Shown here piece after piece: positions 53,529 through 63,786 of a stretch of DNA of 64,000 bases. Origin of the DNA: Alkaliphilus flagellatus (GTDB lineage Bacteria > Bacillota > Clostridia > Peptostreptococcales > Natronincolaceae); contig NZ_JAHLQK010000005.1 of NCBI RefSeq assembly GCF_018919215.1, positions 124,001 through 188,000 of the forward strand, read 5' to 3'. The position numbers were made by a program, and so were the translations under genes. The stretch's first letter is position 1. Every line of letters starts with the position of its first letter. The notes beneath the pieces are model-generated. The model was not told the origin of the DNA. It saw nothing but the letters and a program-made list of their open reading frames with translations, and made no database searches.

Positions 53529-54674
53529 TTGAAAAATATTAGTATATTAGGATCTACTGGATCAATTGGAAAACAGACACTTGATGTTGTAAAAAACCAT
53601 AGAGAAAGATTTAAGGTTGTCGGATTATCAGCACTAGAGAATATTGATGAAGTTGAGAAACAGATATATGAATTTGATCCTGAAATCGTTGCTATTTTTA
53701 ATCAAGATAAAGCTGAAATTTTATCTAATAGAGTCGGTAGGAAGATTAAAATTGTTTCTGGAATTGATGGATTAATTGAGGTAGCTACATTAAATTCAGC
53801 AAATATAGTTGTAACATCAGTTGTGGGGAGTATTGGATTGATACCTACACTTGAGGCTATTAGATGTAATAAGACTATAGCTTTAGCTAATAAGGAAACC
53901 TTAGTTGTAGCTGGTGAGTTAGTTATGAATGAAGCTCAAAAATACGGGGTTGAAATAATTCCAGTAGATAGTGAACATTCTGCTATTTTTCAATGTCTAC
54001 AAGGAGAAGATATAAAAAATATATCAAGAATTATTTTAACTGCTTCAGGTGGCTCTTTTAGAGACTGGACAAAGGAAGAAATAGAAAAAGCAAGTGCAGA
54101 AGATGCCTTAAGACATCCAACATGGAATATGGGACAGAAAGTTACTATTGATTCTGCTACTTTAATGAATAAGGGATTAGAAGTAATTGAAGCACGATGG
54201 TTATTTAATTTAGAACTGGATAAAATAGATGTTATAGTTCATCCACAAAGTATAATCCATTCAATGGTTGAGTATAAAGATAATTCAATCATTAGTCAAA
54301 TGGGACTGCCAGATATGAGAACACCAATACAATATGCACTCTCTTATCCAGAACGAATTAATAGCAATGTTGAAAAACTTGACTTTAATAAATTAGAAGA
54401 ATTAACTTTCATGGCTCCAGATACTAATAGATTTCCATGTTTATCCTTAGCTTATGAAGCATTAAAAATAGGAAAAACAATGCCATGCGTATTAAATGGA
54501 GCAAATGAAGTTTTAGTTGAATACTTCTTGAAAAATAAAATTAGATTTTATGATATACCAGAGCTTATTGAAAAGGCAATGTCGGTACATGAGCCATTTT
54601 CATATAAAACCGTTGATGAACTTTTAGAAGTGGATAAATGGGTTAGAAGCTGGATTAAAAATCAACTAAAATAG
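53529..54674 (+). CDS. dxr: 1-deoxy-D-xylulose 5-phosphate reductoisomerase
   Basis: Second step of the MEP isoprenoid pathway: NADPH-dependent DXP to MEP. The 381 residues have GSTGSIG (8-14) for NADPH, then NKETLV, DSEHSAIFQ and HPTWNMGQKVTIDSATLMNKG for metal and substrate. TTG start 53529 after GAGGTGAT. Downstream ispG belongs to the same pathway. Confidence 0.97.
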   Translation: MKNISILGSTGSIGKQTLDVVKNHRERFKVVGLSALENIDEVEKQIYEFDPEIVAIFNQDKAEILSNRVGRKIKIVSGIDGLIEVATLNSANIVVTSVVGSIGLIPTLEAIRCNKTIALANKETLVVAGELVMNEAQKYGVEIIPVDSEHSAIFQCLQGEDIKNISRIILTASGGSFRDWTKEEIEKASAEDALRHPTWNMGQKVTIDSATLMNKGLEVIEARWLFNLELDKIDVIVHPQSIIHSMVEYKDNSIISQMGLPDMRTPIQYALSYPERINSNVEKLDFNKLEELTFMAPDTNRFPCLSLAYEALKIGKTMPCVLNGANEVLVEYFLKNKIRFYDIPELIEKAMSVHEPFSYKTVDELLEVDKWVRSWIKNQLK

Positions 54675-54686
54675 GAAGGTGGTTTT

Positions 54687-55694
54687 ATGGCAACTGCTTT
54701 AGTGGCTATTATTGTTTTTGGTATACTAGTTTTGATTCATGAGTTAGGTCATTTTACAGTGGCAAAGCTAGTAGGAATTAAAGTTCATGAATTTGCTATA
54801 GGCATGGGGCCTAAGCTTATTCAAGTTAAAAAAGGTGAAACTTCGTATTCAATTCGAGCCTTACCACTTGGTGGATATGTTAGAATGGAAGGTGAAGATG
54901 AAAAATCTGATGATTTAAGAAGCTTTAATAACAAATCAGTTTTAGCTCGTATATCTGTTATTTTTGCTGGACCCTTTATGAACTTTGTTTTAGCTATAGC
55001 ATTATTTTCAATTATTTTTTATTCAATAGGAGCACCAACTACAAGAATACAAGAGGTTATGGATCAATCTCCTGCACAAACAGCTGGAATACAGAGCGGA
55101 GATATTATTTACTCTATTAATGGAGAAAAAATGGATACTTGGCAAAATATTATAGACACTATCGGAAAATCACAGGATAATTCGATACATATTACTATTG
55201 TTAGAAATGGTGATAAAATTGAGAAAACTGTAAAACCTACTAGGGATATAGAGACTAATCGGGCAACAATTGGTATCAAAACTACTATAGAAAAATCTAT
55301 AGGTGCATCGATTCGAAATGGATTTGTAGCAATAAAAGCTATAACAACTGGTATATTAGGTTTTCTAAAAGGATTGATTACTAGAGAATCTAATGCTGCG
55401 GCGGAAATTATGGGACCTGTAGGAATTATAAACTTAGTAGGACAGGTGGCTAGAACAGGATGGATAGATGTAGTTAACTTGACAGCTGTGTTAAGTGTAA
55501 ACTTAGGATTAATGAATCTATTACCGATACCTGCATTAGATGGAAGTAGAATTTTATTTCTATTAGTTGAAATGCTAAGAGGAAAACCCGTTGATCCTGA
55601 AAAAGAAGGTATGATACATTTAATAGGTTTTGGTCTTTTGATAACTCTAATGTTATTTGTTACTTATCAAGATATATTAAAACTATTTAGTTAA
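54687..55694 (+). CDS. rseP: Site-2 zinc metalloprotease RseP (RasP)
   Basis: Intramembrane protease that cleaves anti-sigma factors and signal-peptide remnants. The 335 residues have the zinc site HELGH at 18-22 in the first membrane helix, a PDZ domain (about 118-190) and the C-terminal metal-binding NLLPIPALDGSRI in the last part. AGGAAGGTGG precedes the ATG, 12 bases after dxr. Confidence 0.97.
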   Translation: MATALVAIIVFGILVLIHELGHFTVAKLVGIKVHEFAIGMGPKLIQVKKGETSYSIRALPLGGYVRMEGEDEKSDDLRSFNNKSVLARISVIFAGPFMNFVLAIALFSIIFYSIGAPTTRIQEVMDQSPAQTAGIQSGDIIYSINGEKMDTWQNIIDTIGKSQDNSIHITIVRNGDKIEKTVKPTRDIETNRATIGIKTTIEKSIGASIRNGFVAIKAITTGILGFLKGLITRESNAAAEIMGPVGIINLVGQVARTGWIDVVNLTAVLSVNLGLMNLLPIPALDGSRILFLLVEMLRGKPVDPEKEGMIHLIGFGLLITLMLFVTYQDILKLFS

Positions 55695-55786
55695 TTTAAT
55701 TAGAGGAAGTATATAATTAAATTTTCAAGTATACAAGATTAACTATTTAATAATAAAAAATATTGAAAATCATAGAAGGTGAACAA

Positions 55787-56833
55787 ATGAGAAGAAAAAC
55801 TAAGGTTATTAAGTGCGGAAACGTATATGTCGGTGGTGACAATCCAATTTCAGTTCAGTCTATGACTACAACTGACCCTAGAGATGTTATTAGTACAGTT
55901 AATGAAATACGACGATTGGAAAATGCAGGATGTGATATTGTTAGAATCGCTGTTCCTAATATGGAGTCTGCTCAATCTATACATAAAATCAAATCTCAAA
56001 CCAACATACCTATTGTGGCTGATATCCATTTTGATTATCGGTTAGCCTTAGAATCTATTAAGCAGGGGGTTGATGGTTTGAGATTAAACCCTGGAAATAT
56101 CGGTGAAACTACAAGGGTTCAGGAGGTAGTTAGAGCAGTTAAGGAAAAAAACATACCTATTAGAATTGGTGTAAATGCAGGTTCATTAGAGAAATCTATA
56201 TTAGACAAATATGGACATCCTACTGCTGAGGGGATGGTTGAAAGTGCTCTAAGGCATATATCTATTTTAGAAGGTATGGACTTTACAGATATTGTAGTAT
56301 CTTTAAAAGCAAGTGATGTTAAGCTAACTGTAGATGCTTACAAATTAATGTCAGAGCAGGTTGATTACCCTCTACATTTAGGAATTACTGAAGCTGGTAC
56401 AATATGGACTGGTACAATTAAATCGTCAGCAGGCATAGGTGCTTTATTATTAATGGGAATAGGTGATACAATACGGGTTTCCTTAACTGGTGATCCAGTA
56501 GAAGAAATTAGAACTGGAAGACAACTTCTTAAATCCTTAGGAATAATTCAAAATGAAGTAACTATTATATCTTGTCCTACCTGTGGTAGATGTCAAATAG
56601 ACTTAATAAATGTAGCTAATCAAGTAGAAGAAAAGTTAGGGAAGCTAAAGAAGCCTATTAAGGTTGCAGTTATGGGATGTGCAGTTAATGGTCCAGGAGA
56701 GGCTAGAGATGCTGATATTGGAATCGCAGGAGGCTCAGGATCAGCACTTTTATTTAAAAAGGGAGAAATTATAAAAAAGATAAAAGAGGAAGAAATTTTA
56801 ACAACATTGATAGAAGAAATTGAAAAGATGTAG
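55787..56833 (+). CDS. ispG: 4-hydroxy-3-methylbut-2-enyl diphosphate synthase IspG
   Basis: [4Fe-4S] enzyme converting MEcPP to HMBPP in the MEP pathway. In 348 residues the cluster ligands are Cys263, Cys266, Cys298 and Glu305, with the exact spacing of characterised IspG; TIM-barrel motifs include SMTTTDPRD and VADIHFDYR.A. ATG 55787 follows AAGGTGA; an in-frame TTG 24 bases upstream lacks a site. It sits 92 bases after rseP. Confidence 0.97.
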   Translation: MRRKTKVIKCGNVYVGGDNPISVQSMTTTDPRDVISTVNEIRRLENAGCDIVRIAVPNMESAQSIHKIKSQTNIPIVADIHFDYRLALESIKQGVDGLRLNPGNIGETTRVQEVVRAVKEKNIPIRIGVNAGSLEKSILDKYGHPTAEGMVESALRHISILEGMDFTDIVVSLKASDVKLTVDAYKLMSEQVDYPLHLGITEAGTIWTGTIKSSAGIGALLLMGIGDTIRVSLTGDPVEEIRTGRQLLKSLGIIQNEVTIISCPTCGRCQIDLINVANQVEEKLGKLKKPIKVAVMGCAVNGPGEARDADIGIAGGSGSALLFKKGEIIKKIKEEEILTTLIEEIEKM

Positions 56834-56847
56834 TGGGAGGGAACATT

Positions 56848-57480
56848 GTGAAGGTGACTGCCATCATACCTGCTTACAATGAAGAAAAAAGAATTGAAAA
56901 GGTAATTGATCCTGCTTTAAAGACCGATATGTTATCAAATATAATTGTAGTTGATGATGGTTCGGAAGATTTGACTTCTAATATTGTATCTAAGTATAAT
57001 GTTGACTTAATAAAAATGCCTCAAAATAGTGGAAAAACTGCGGCAGTTAAAGAAGGAATAAAATACTGCAAAGATAAAAGTGATATTATAGTTCTATTAG
57101 ATGCCGATTTAATAGGTCTAACTCCAAATCATATTAAATCATTAATTTTACCATTATTGGAAGAGCACTTTGATATGACAATAGGGATTTTTAAGTCTGG
57201 AAGATATGTGACAGATTTAGCACAATATATTGCACCTAACTTGTCAGGACAAAGAGCAATAAAAACACATCTTGCTGATGAAATTTTGAATTTGGATATC
57301 ACAGGCTATGGAATAGAAGTAGCTCTTTCTAAATTGACTAGAAAGCATAAGCTTAGAGTAGAAAATGTAATATTAGAAAATGTAACTCATACAACAAAGG
57401 AAGAAAAAATAGGGTTTGCCAAGGGAGCAATTTGGCGAATTAAAATGTACAAAGATATAATTAAATATTGGATACATTAA
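56848..57480 (+). CDS. Family 2 glycosyltransferase, orphan, between ispG and polC
   Basis: GT-A glycosyltransferase of 210 residues: VTAIIPAYNEE at the N-terminus, a VVDDGS nucleotide motif at 34-39 and the metal-binding D85-A-D87 in LLDADL. No membrane helix is evident, so it would be soluble or peripheral. A GQRA segment and a C-terminal H.TTKEEKIGFAKG loop may belong to the acceptor side. The donor and acceptor cannot be named. GTG 56848 lies seven bases after GGGAGGG. A glycosyltransferase is unusual between ispG and polC. Confidence 0.85.
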   Translation: MKVTAIIPAYNEEKRIEKVIDPALKTDMLSNIIVVDDGSEDLTSNIVSKYNVDLIKMPQNSGKTAAVKEGIKYCKDKSDIIVLLDADLIGLTPNHIKSLILPLLEEHFDMTIGIFKSGRYVTDLAQYIAPNLSGQRAIKTHLADEILNLDITGYGIEVALSKLTRKHKLRVENVILENVTHTTKEEKIGFAKGAIWRIKMYKDIIKYWIH

Positions 57481-57496
57481 AAAAGGGAGGGATTTT

Positions 57497-60400
57497 ATGA
57501 CTCCTTTGGGAGGTCTTAATTTTAATTATTTTTTAAATGGTTTTGGAATACCACAAAATCCATCCTATGAATCTTGTTTAATAGAGAAAGTACAATACTT
57601 CAAGCAAAGTAAAAAAATTTCGATTCACTTAGTTGGTAAGGAAATACTAGATCATGAAAATGTACATAATTCTTTAAACCAGTTAAAAACGGTCATAGAA
57701 GAAAAGTTAGGTTTTAGTATGGAAGTATTTTTTGTCTACGATGTAGAATATACCTCTTTAGAAGAGTTAATTAATATGAATTGGAAGAACATACTATATA
57801 TTTTACAAAAAAATGTTCCTTCTTTTAATTTAATTGAAGGTGTAATTAATAATGAAATTACAGATTCTACTCTAAAACTCATTTTTAATTCTAGTATTAT
57901 TACTAAAAAAATGAGGGAAAGAAGAGTAGATTCACAGATTGAAAATTACTTTCTAAAGCAATTTAAAATATCTATTAAATGTAATATAAATACGAATGTA
58001 AATAAAGAGTTTGTTCTAGAAGACTATGAACAACAAAAAGAGAATGAAAACTTAGCTCTAATTAGCCAAATTAAGAAACAAAATCCAATGGATAATACTG
58101 TACAAAATAAAGATCAATCAAAGGACAAAATTTTTGAACATAAATCTCCATTATCTTCTTCTGTTTTATTAGGGAAAAATTTTTCTGGAGAGATTAGTAA
58201 ACTTATTGATATTAGAACTGACTCTGGAAGAGTTATTGTAGAAGGAGAAATATTTAGTATCGAAATTAAAGAACTTAGTGGTGGTAAAAAACTGGCTATA
58301 ATAAATATTACAGATTATACAAACTCCATAACAGCAAAAATTTTTGAAAGAAAAAATCAAACAGTTGCCTTAGAAGAAATGTTCGTCAAAGGACAGGTGG
58401 TTAGAGTCCGAGGTGATGTTGTATATGATAAATTTATTAGAGAAAATATTATTATGTTAACTGATGCAATACAAATAGAAAAAGTAGAAAAAGATGATAT
58501 CTATGAGAACAAAAGAGTTGAATTGCATTTACATACTCAAATGTCAGCTATGGACGGTACTGCTAGTATTACTGATCTAATCAAAAAGGCATCTAAGTGG
58601 GGACATAAAGCTATAGCTGTAACTGATCACGGGGTAGTGCAGGCTTTTCCTGAGGCTATGGATGCAGGTAAGAAATATGGTGTTAAAGTAATATATGGAA
58701 TGGAAGGATATTTGGTAGACGATGAAGTAAACTTGATAGAAGGAGAAGAAGAGTATTCTTTAGATGATGAATTTGTTATTTTTGATATTGAAACTACTGG
58801 TCTTTCAAGTAAAAATGATGAAATAACAGAAATAGGAGCTGTTAAAATAAAAAACAATATGATTATTGATAGCTTCTCAGCTCTAATAAATCCTGAGAAA
58901 AGTATTCCAGAAAAAATTGTAGAATTAACTGGTATTACTAATGATATGGTAAAGGATAAACCAACTATAGCAACAGTTCTTCCAGAGTTTTTAGAATTTA
59001 TTGGAAATAGTCCTGTAGTTGCACATAATGCTGATTTTGATACTGGCTTCATTAGAGATAAGGCTAATAGATATAATATGAAGTTTAACAACATAACTAT
59101 TGATACTTTAAAGTTAGCACGTGTTCTTTTGCCAAATCTAAAAAGACATCGATTGAATGTTATTGCTAAAGAGTTAAATATATCTTTAGAGAATCATCAT
59201 AGGGCTGTAGATGATGCTAAGGCTACAGCAGAAATGTTTATAAAGTTTATTGAAATGATGAAAGAAAGAAATATAGTATCCTTAAAGGATATAAATACTC
59301 ACTTAAGTACAAAGATTGATTTTAAGACATTGAAAACCTATCACATTGTTATTTTAGCAAAAAACTATACAGGTTTAGAAAATCTATATAAGATTGTTTC
59401 CGAATCCCATTTAAACTATTTTTATAAAAGGCCTCGTATACCAAGAAGCTTATTAAATAAATATAGAGAAGGGCTTATTTTAGGCACAGCTTGTGAAGCA
59501 GGTGAACTTTTTCAAAGTATTCTTTCTAACAAGCCAGTAGAGTATATTGAGAAAATAGCTAAGCGCTACGATTATTTGGAAATACAGCCTATAGGTAATA
59601 ATAAATTTTTAATTGAAAAGGGTCTTGCTAAAGATAATAATGATCTTAGAGAGTTAAATAGAAGAATAGTAGAATTAGGTGAAAAGCTAAACTTACCTGT
59701 TGTAGCTACAGGTGATGTACATTTTCTTGATTCTAAAGATAGTGTATTTAGAAAGATATTAATGGCTGGGCAAGGCTTTAGTGATGCTGATGATCAAGCT
59801 CCACTATACTTTAAAACTACCGATGAAATGATTGAAGAGTTTTCTTATTTAGGCAAAGCTAAATCAGAAGAAGTAGTTATACAATACCCAAACAAAATTT
59901 GTGATGAGATTGAACATATGTTACCAATTCCTGATGGCACATTTCCACCAGAAATTGAAGGATCTGAAGAAGAACTACGAAGAATGTGCTATGAAAAGGC
60001 AGAGCGAATTTATGGTAAGAATATACCAGAACTAGTAAAAAATCGATTAGATAAAGAATTAAATTCAATAATTAATAATGGATATGCTGTAATGTACATT
60101 ATTGCACATAAATTAGTTGCAAAATCTTTAAGTGATGGATACTTGGTAGGGTCTAGAGGATCAGTAGGTTCTTCCTTTGCAGCTACTATGAGTGATATAA
60201 CAGAAGTAAATCCACTTCCGCCACACTATGTATGTCCAAAATGCAAATACTCCGAGTTTATACTAGATGGATCTATTGGATCTGGTGCTGACTTACCAGA
60301 TAAAGATTGTCCTAAATGTGGAGAGATACTTATTAAAGATGGTCACGACATACCATTCGAAGTTTTTCTTGGCTTTGAGGGAGACAAGGAGCCTGATATC

Positions 60401-61822
60401 GATTTAAACTTTGCTGGAGAATATCAAAGTGAAGCCCATAAATATACAGAAGAGCTTTTTGGTAAAGGTAAGGTTTATCGAGCGGGAACAATAGGAACTG
60501 TTGCTGACAAAACAGCCTATGGCTTTGTAAGGAAATATATTGATGAGAAACAATTACATTATAATATGGCTGAAATAAATAGATTAACCGCAGGATGTAC
60601 TGGAATCAAAAGAACTTCTGGACAACATCCTGGTGGCGTTATGATTGTACCTGCGGCATATGATATACATAAGTTCTGCCCTATTCAATATCCTGCCAAT
60701 GATTCGAAATCTGGGGTAATTACAACTCATTTTGACTATCATTCAATTAGTGGGCGGTTATTAAAATTAGATATATTAGGTCATGATGTTCCAACAATAA
60801 TAAAAATGCTTGAGGATTTAACTGATATGAATGCTCAGAAGATTCCTTTAGATGATAAAAAGACAATTGGTATTTTTACTAGTACTGAGCCTCTAGGAAT
60901 TTCATCAGAGGAAATTGAATGTGAAGTTGGTACATTAGGTATACCTGAGTTTGGAACTAAATTTGTTAGACAGATGTTAATTGACACCCAACCTAAAACT
61001 TTTGCCGAACTAGTTCGTATAAGTGGATTATCTCACGGTACAGATGTTTGGCTTAATAATGCACAAGATTTAGTACGAAACAATATTGCCGAATTAAAGG
61101 ATGTTATTTCCACTAGAGATGACATTATGAACTATTTAATTTTAAAAGGGTTACCTCCAAAAACCTCATTTAAAATCATGGAGAATGTAAGAAAAGGTAA
61201 AGGATTAACTCCAGAGAATGAGCAGGAAATGAAAGAGCATAATGTGCCAGACTGGTATATTGACTCTTGTAATAAAATTAAGTATATGTTCCCTAAAGCT
61301 CATGCCGCTGCATATGTTATGATGTCTTTCAGAATAGCATATTTCAAAGTTAATTATCCAGAAGCATTTTATGCTACTTATTTTACTACAAAGGCAGAAG
61401 ATTTTGACGCAGATTTTATTATAAAAGGAGAAGATGCTATTAGACTTAAGATAAAAGAATTGGAGTCTATTGGAAATGATCTAACTGCAAAAGAGAAAAA
61501 CTTTCTAACTGTATTAGAAGTAGCTTTAGAAATGTACTGTAGAGGAATTCATCTATTACCTGTAGATTTATATCTCTCAGATGCAGATAGGTTTATGATA
61601 GTTGATGGAAAATTATTACCTCCTTTAAAGGGTTTGCAAGGAGTAGGGCAAAATGCTGCAAAAAGTATAGTTGATGCCAGACAAGAAGGAGAATTTATAT
61701 CATTAGAAGATTTAAGGAATAGAACGAAAGTTACAAAAACTGTTATAGAAATGTTAGTTAGTCATGGTTGTATTAAGGATTTACCCGAAACTAATCAACT
61801 CTCATTGTTTTCACTTGCATGA
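57497..61822 (+). CDS. polC: DNA polymerase III PolC
   Basis: Replicative polymerase of low-GC Gram-positives with built-in 3'-5' proofreading. The 1,441 residues run: N-terminal domains (1-230); OB fold (about 235-330); PHP domain from about 343 (LHLHTQMSAMDG); the exonuclease inserted in PHP, beginning FDIETTGL near 427; PHP remainder (VVATGDVHFLD); a zinc finger (CPKCKYSE ... CPKCGE, about 912-950); and the palm with PDIDLNFAGEYQ near 966. Fingers and the SF-SL clamp-binding tail (QLSLFS) are at the C-terminus. All motifs look intact. GGGAGGG precedes the ATG. Confidence 0.98.
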   Translation: MTPLGGLNFNYFLNGFGIPQNPSYESCLIEKVQYFKQSKKISIHLVGKEILDHENVHNSLNQLKTVIEEKLGFSMEVFFVYDVEYTSLEELINMNWKNILYILQKNVPSFNLIEGVINNEITDSTLKLIFNSSIITKKMRERRVDSQIENYFLKQFKISIKCNINTNVNKEFVLEDYEQQKENENLALISQIKKQNPMDNTVQNKDQSKDKIFEHKSPLSSSVLLGKNFSGEISKLIDIRTDSGRVIVEGEIFSIEIKELSGGKKLAIINITDYTNSITAKIFERKNQTVALEEMFVKGQVVRVRGDVVYDKFIRENIIMLTDAIQIEKVEKDDIYENKRVELHLHTQMSAMDGTASITDLIKKASKWGHKAIAVTDHGVVQAFPEAMDAGKKYGVKVIYGMEGYLVDDEVNLIEGEEEYSLDDEFVIFDIETTGLSSKNDEITEIGAVKIKNNMIIDSFSALINPEKSIPEKIVELTGITNDMVKDKPTIATVLPEFLEFIGNSPVVAHNADFDTGFIRDKANRYNMKFNNITIDTLKLARVLLPNLKRHRLNVIAKELNISLENHHRAVDDAKATAEMFIKFIEMMKERNIVSLKDINTHLSTKIDFKTLKTYHIVILAKNYTGLENLYKIVSESHLNYFYKRPRIPRSLLNKYREGLILGTACEAGELFQSILSNKPVEYIEKIAKRYDYLEIQPIGNNKFLIEKGLAKDNNDLRELNRRIVELGEKLNLPVVATGDVHFLDSKDSVFRKILMAGQGFSDADDQAPLYFKTTDEMIEEFSYLGKAKSEEVVIQYPNKICDEIEHMLPIPDGTFPPEIEGSEEELRRMCYEKAERIYGKNIPELVKNRLDKELNSIINNGYAVMYIIAHKLVAKSLSDGYLVGSRGSVGSSFAATMSDITEVNPLPPHYVCPKCKYSEFILDGSIGSGADLPDKDCPKCGEILIKDGHDIPFEVFLGFEGDKEPDIDLNFAGEYQSEAHKYTEELFGKGKVYRAGTIGTVADKTAYGFVRKYIDEKQLHYNMAEINRLTAGCTGIKRTSGQHPGGVMIVPAAYDIHKFCPIQYPANDSKSGVITTHFDYHSISGRLLKLDILGHDVPTIIKMLEDLTDMNAQKIPLDDKKTIGIFTSTEPLGISSEEIECEVGTLGIPEFGTKFVRQMLIDTQPKTFAELVRISGLSHGTDVWLNNAQDLVRNNIAELKDVISTRDDIMNYLILKGLPPKTSFKIMENVRKGKGLTPENEQEMKEHNVPDWYIDSCNKIKYMFPKAHAAAYVMMSFRIAYFKVNYPEAFYATYFTTKAEDFDADFIIKGEDAIRLKIKELESIGNDLTAKEKNFLTVLEVALEMYCRGIHLLPVDLYLSDADRFMIVDGKLLPPLKGLQGVGQNAAKSIVDARQEGEFISLEDLRNRTKVTKTVIEMLVSHGCIKDLPETNQLSLFSLA

Positions 61823-61869
61823 TTTTACCATATGTGTTATACTGTAACAAACAACATATGATATTCTTG

Positions 61870-61894
61870 AAAGAGTGGGAGTTTCCCACTCTTT
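61870..61894 (+). terminator. Terminator after polC
   Basis: AAAGAGTGGGA (61870-61880) and TCCCACTCTTT (61884-61894) pair over 11 bases with a three-base loop; CTATTATATAG follows. A good stem but a short U-tract. Confidence 0.75.
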
Positions 61895-61977
61895 CTATTA
61901 TATAGTATGCATATAGTGGTATAAAGTTTAAATAAATAACAAAAACTACAATAAAAACTGAATATAGGAGGTATATA

Positions 61978-62442
61978 ATGGCAAAAAATCGTGTTGAAAA
62001 GATTGCAGAAAAATTAGTAATACCAATTATAGAAAATGAACAATTTGAATTAGTAGATTTAGAATATAAAAAAGAAGGCTCTAATTGGTATTTAAGAATA
62101 TATATAGATAAACCCGGTGGTATTACATTGGATGACTGCCAAAAGGTTAGTGAGCAGCTAAGCGATGAACTTGATAGAGAAGATCCTATAAAAGAGAATT
62201 ATTTCTTAGAAGTATCATCACCAGGACTTGATAGACCATTAAAAAAAGAGGCTGATTTTATTCGTTTCAAAGGTGAGATAGTAGAAGTGAAACTATATGA
62301 ACCATTAAATGGAAACAAGATTATAGAGGGTGAGTTAGTAGGGTTAGAGAATAATATTATTAAAGTCAATGTGGCTAATGTTGGATTAGTAGAGTTGCCT
62401 AAGGATAAGGTAGCTTTAACAAGATTGGCTATTAAATTTTAG
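61978..62442 (+). CDS. rimP: Ribosome maturation factor RimP
   Basis: 30S assembly factor acting early on the S12 region. The 154 residues have the N domain with EYKKEGSNWYLRIYIDKPGG, DCQKVSEQLS and EVSSPGLDRPLKKE, and a C-terminal SH3-like barrel. AGGAGGT precedes the ATG. First gene of the classical rimP-nusA-ylxR-ylxQ-infB operon. Confidence 0.97.
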   Translation: MAKNRVEKIAEKLVIPIIENEQFELVDLEYKKEGSNWYLRIYIDKPGGITLDDCQKVSEQLSDELDREDPIKENYFLEVSSPGLDRPLKKEADFIRFKGEIVEVKLYEPLNGNKIIEGELVGLENNIIKVNVANVGLVELPKDKVALTRLAIKF

Positions 62443-62456
62443 GGAGGTTAGTAGGG

Positions 62457-63494
62457 ATGAATGCTGAGTTTACAGAGGCTCTTGAGCAGATTGAAAAAGA
62501 CAAAGGTATTTCTAAAGATATTTTAATTGATGCAGTGGAGGCTGCTTTAATTTCTAGTTATAAAAGAAATTTTGGTTCTGCTCAAAATGTAAGAGTTGAA
62601 ATTAATCGGGATAACGGTGAGGTTCATGTATACGCTCAAAAAAAGATAACTGATGACGTAATAGATGATTTATTAGAAATTGATATCGAGGATGCTAAGA
62701 AAATCAATTCAAAATATGCGATTGGAGATATTTTCGAGAGTGAAGTTACTCCTAGAAACTTTGGACGAATAGCGGCTCAAACAGCTAAGCAAGTGGTTGT
62801 ACAAAGAATTAGAGAAGCTGAAAGAGGTATTGTTTATGAAGAATTTATAAATCGGGAATCAGAGATTATTACTGGAGAAGTTTCTAGAGTTGCAAAAGGT
62901 AATGTTTATATTAGCTTAGGTAGAACAGAAGCAATTTTAGGACCTGGTGAACAAATTCCAAATGAGGAATATCAACACGGGGATAGAATTAAATGCTATA
63001 TAGTAGAAGTTAAGAAGACCACAAAAGGTCCACAAATACTCTTATCCAGAACTCACCCTGGGTTAGTAAAGCGTTTATTTGAGCTTGAAGTGCCTGAAAT
63101 TCATGATGGGACTGTAGAAATAAAGAGTATTTCAAGAGAGGCAGGCTCACGTGCTAAAATAGCAGTTGATTCTAAGGATTCAAATGTGGATGCAGTTGGT
63201 GCCTGTGTAGGACCTAAAGGAGCAAGGGTGCAGACTATAGTAGATGAGTTAAAAGGTGAAAAAATTGATATAATTAAGTATAGTGAAGATCCTAGAGAAT
63301 TTATTTCTAGCTCATTAAGTCCTGCAAAGGTATTACAATGCGAAGTTAATATTGAAGAAAAGACAGCAAAAGTTATTGTTCCTGATTATCAACTTTCTTT
63401 AGCTATTGGCAAAGAAGGTCAAAATGCTAGACTTGCTGCAAAGCTAACAGGATGGAAAATTGATATAAAGAGTGAAAGTCAAGTCAATGGTTAA
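62457..63494 (+). CDS. nusA: Transcription termination/antitermination factor NusA
   Basis: Binds RNA polymerase and modulates pausing, termination and rRNA antitermination. The 345 residues hold the N-terminal RNAP-binding domain (about 1-125), the S1 domain (about 130-200), and two KH domains (GACVGPKGARVQTIVDEL near 260 and LAIGKEGQNARLA near 320). It lacks the C-terminal acidic repeats of Escherichia NusA, as is normal here. AGGGAGGT lies before the ATG. Confidence 0.97.
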   Translation: MNAEFTEALEQIEKDKGISKDILIDAVEAALISSYKRNFGSAQNVRVEINRDNGEVHVYAQKKITDDVIDDLLEIDIEDAKKINSKYAIGDIFESEVTPRNFGRIAAQTAKQVVVQRIREAERGIVYEEFINRESEIITGEVSRVAKGNVYISLGRTEAILGPGEQIPNEEYQHGDRIKCYIVEVKKTTKGPQILLSRTHPGLVKRLFELEVPEIHDGTVEIKSISREAGSRAKIAVDSKDSNVDAVGACVGPKGARVQTIVDELKGEKIDIIKYSEDPREFISSSLSPAKVLQCEVNIEEKTAKVIVPDYQLSLAIGKEGQNARLAAKLTGWKIDIKSESQVNG

Positions 63495-63507
63495 TTGAGG
63501 TGATTAA

Positions 63508-63786
63508 ATGAAAAACAAGAAGATTCCTTTAAGAAAATGTTTAGGATGTAATGAAATGAAACCTAAAAAGGAGCTATTAAGAGTAGTTCATAATTCACAA
63601 GGCAGTATAAGTGTGGATACTATTGGAAGAGCTCAAGGAAGAGGAGCATATATTTGTAACTCTAAAGAATGCTTTGATAAAGCTAAAAAAACAAAGGCCT
63701 TTAATAGAGCTTTTCAGTCAAATATTCCTGAAGAGATATATGAAGATCTCATAAAGGAGCTTGTTATAAATGAATATAAAAATTAA
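63508..63786 (+). CDS. ylxR: YlxR-family RNA-binding protein (RnpM)
   Basis: YlxR/DUF448 protein of 92 residues. RKCLGCNEMKPKKELLRVV at the N-terminus and GRGAYICNS.ECFDKAKK are the family's signature. Work on the Bacillus and Clostridioides proteins links YlxR (RnpM) to RNase P and transcription control. Its last 17 bases overlap the start of the next gene, so their translation may be coupled. Confidence 0.95.
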   Translation: MKNKKIPLRKCLGCNEMKPKKELLRVVHNSQGSISVDTIGRAQGRGAYICNSKECFDKAKKTKAFNRAFQSNIPEEIYEDLIKELVINEYKN

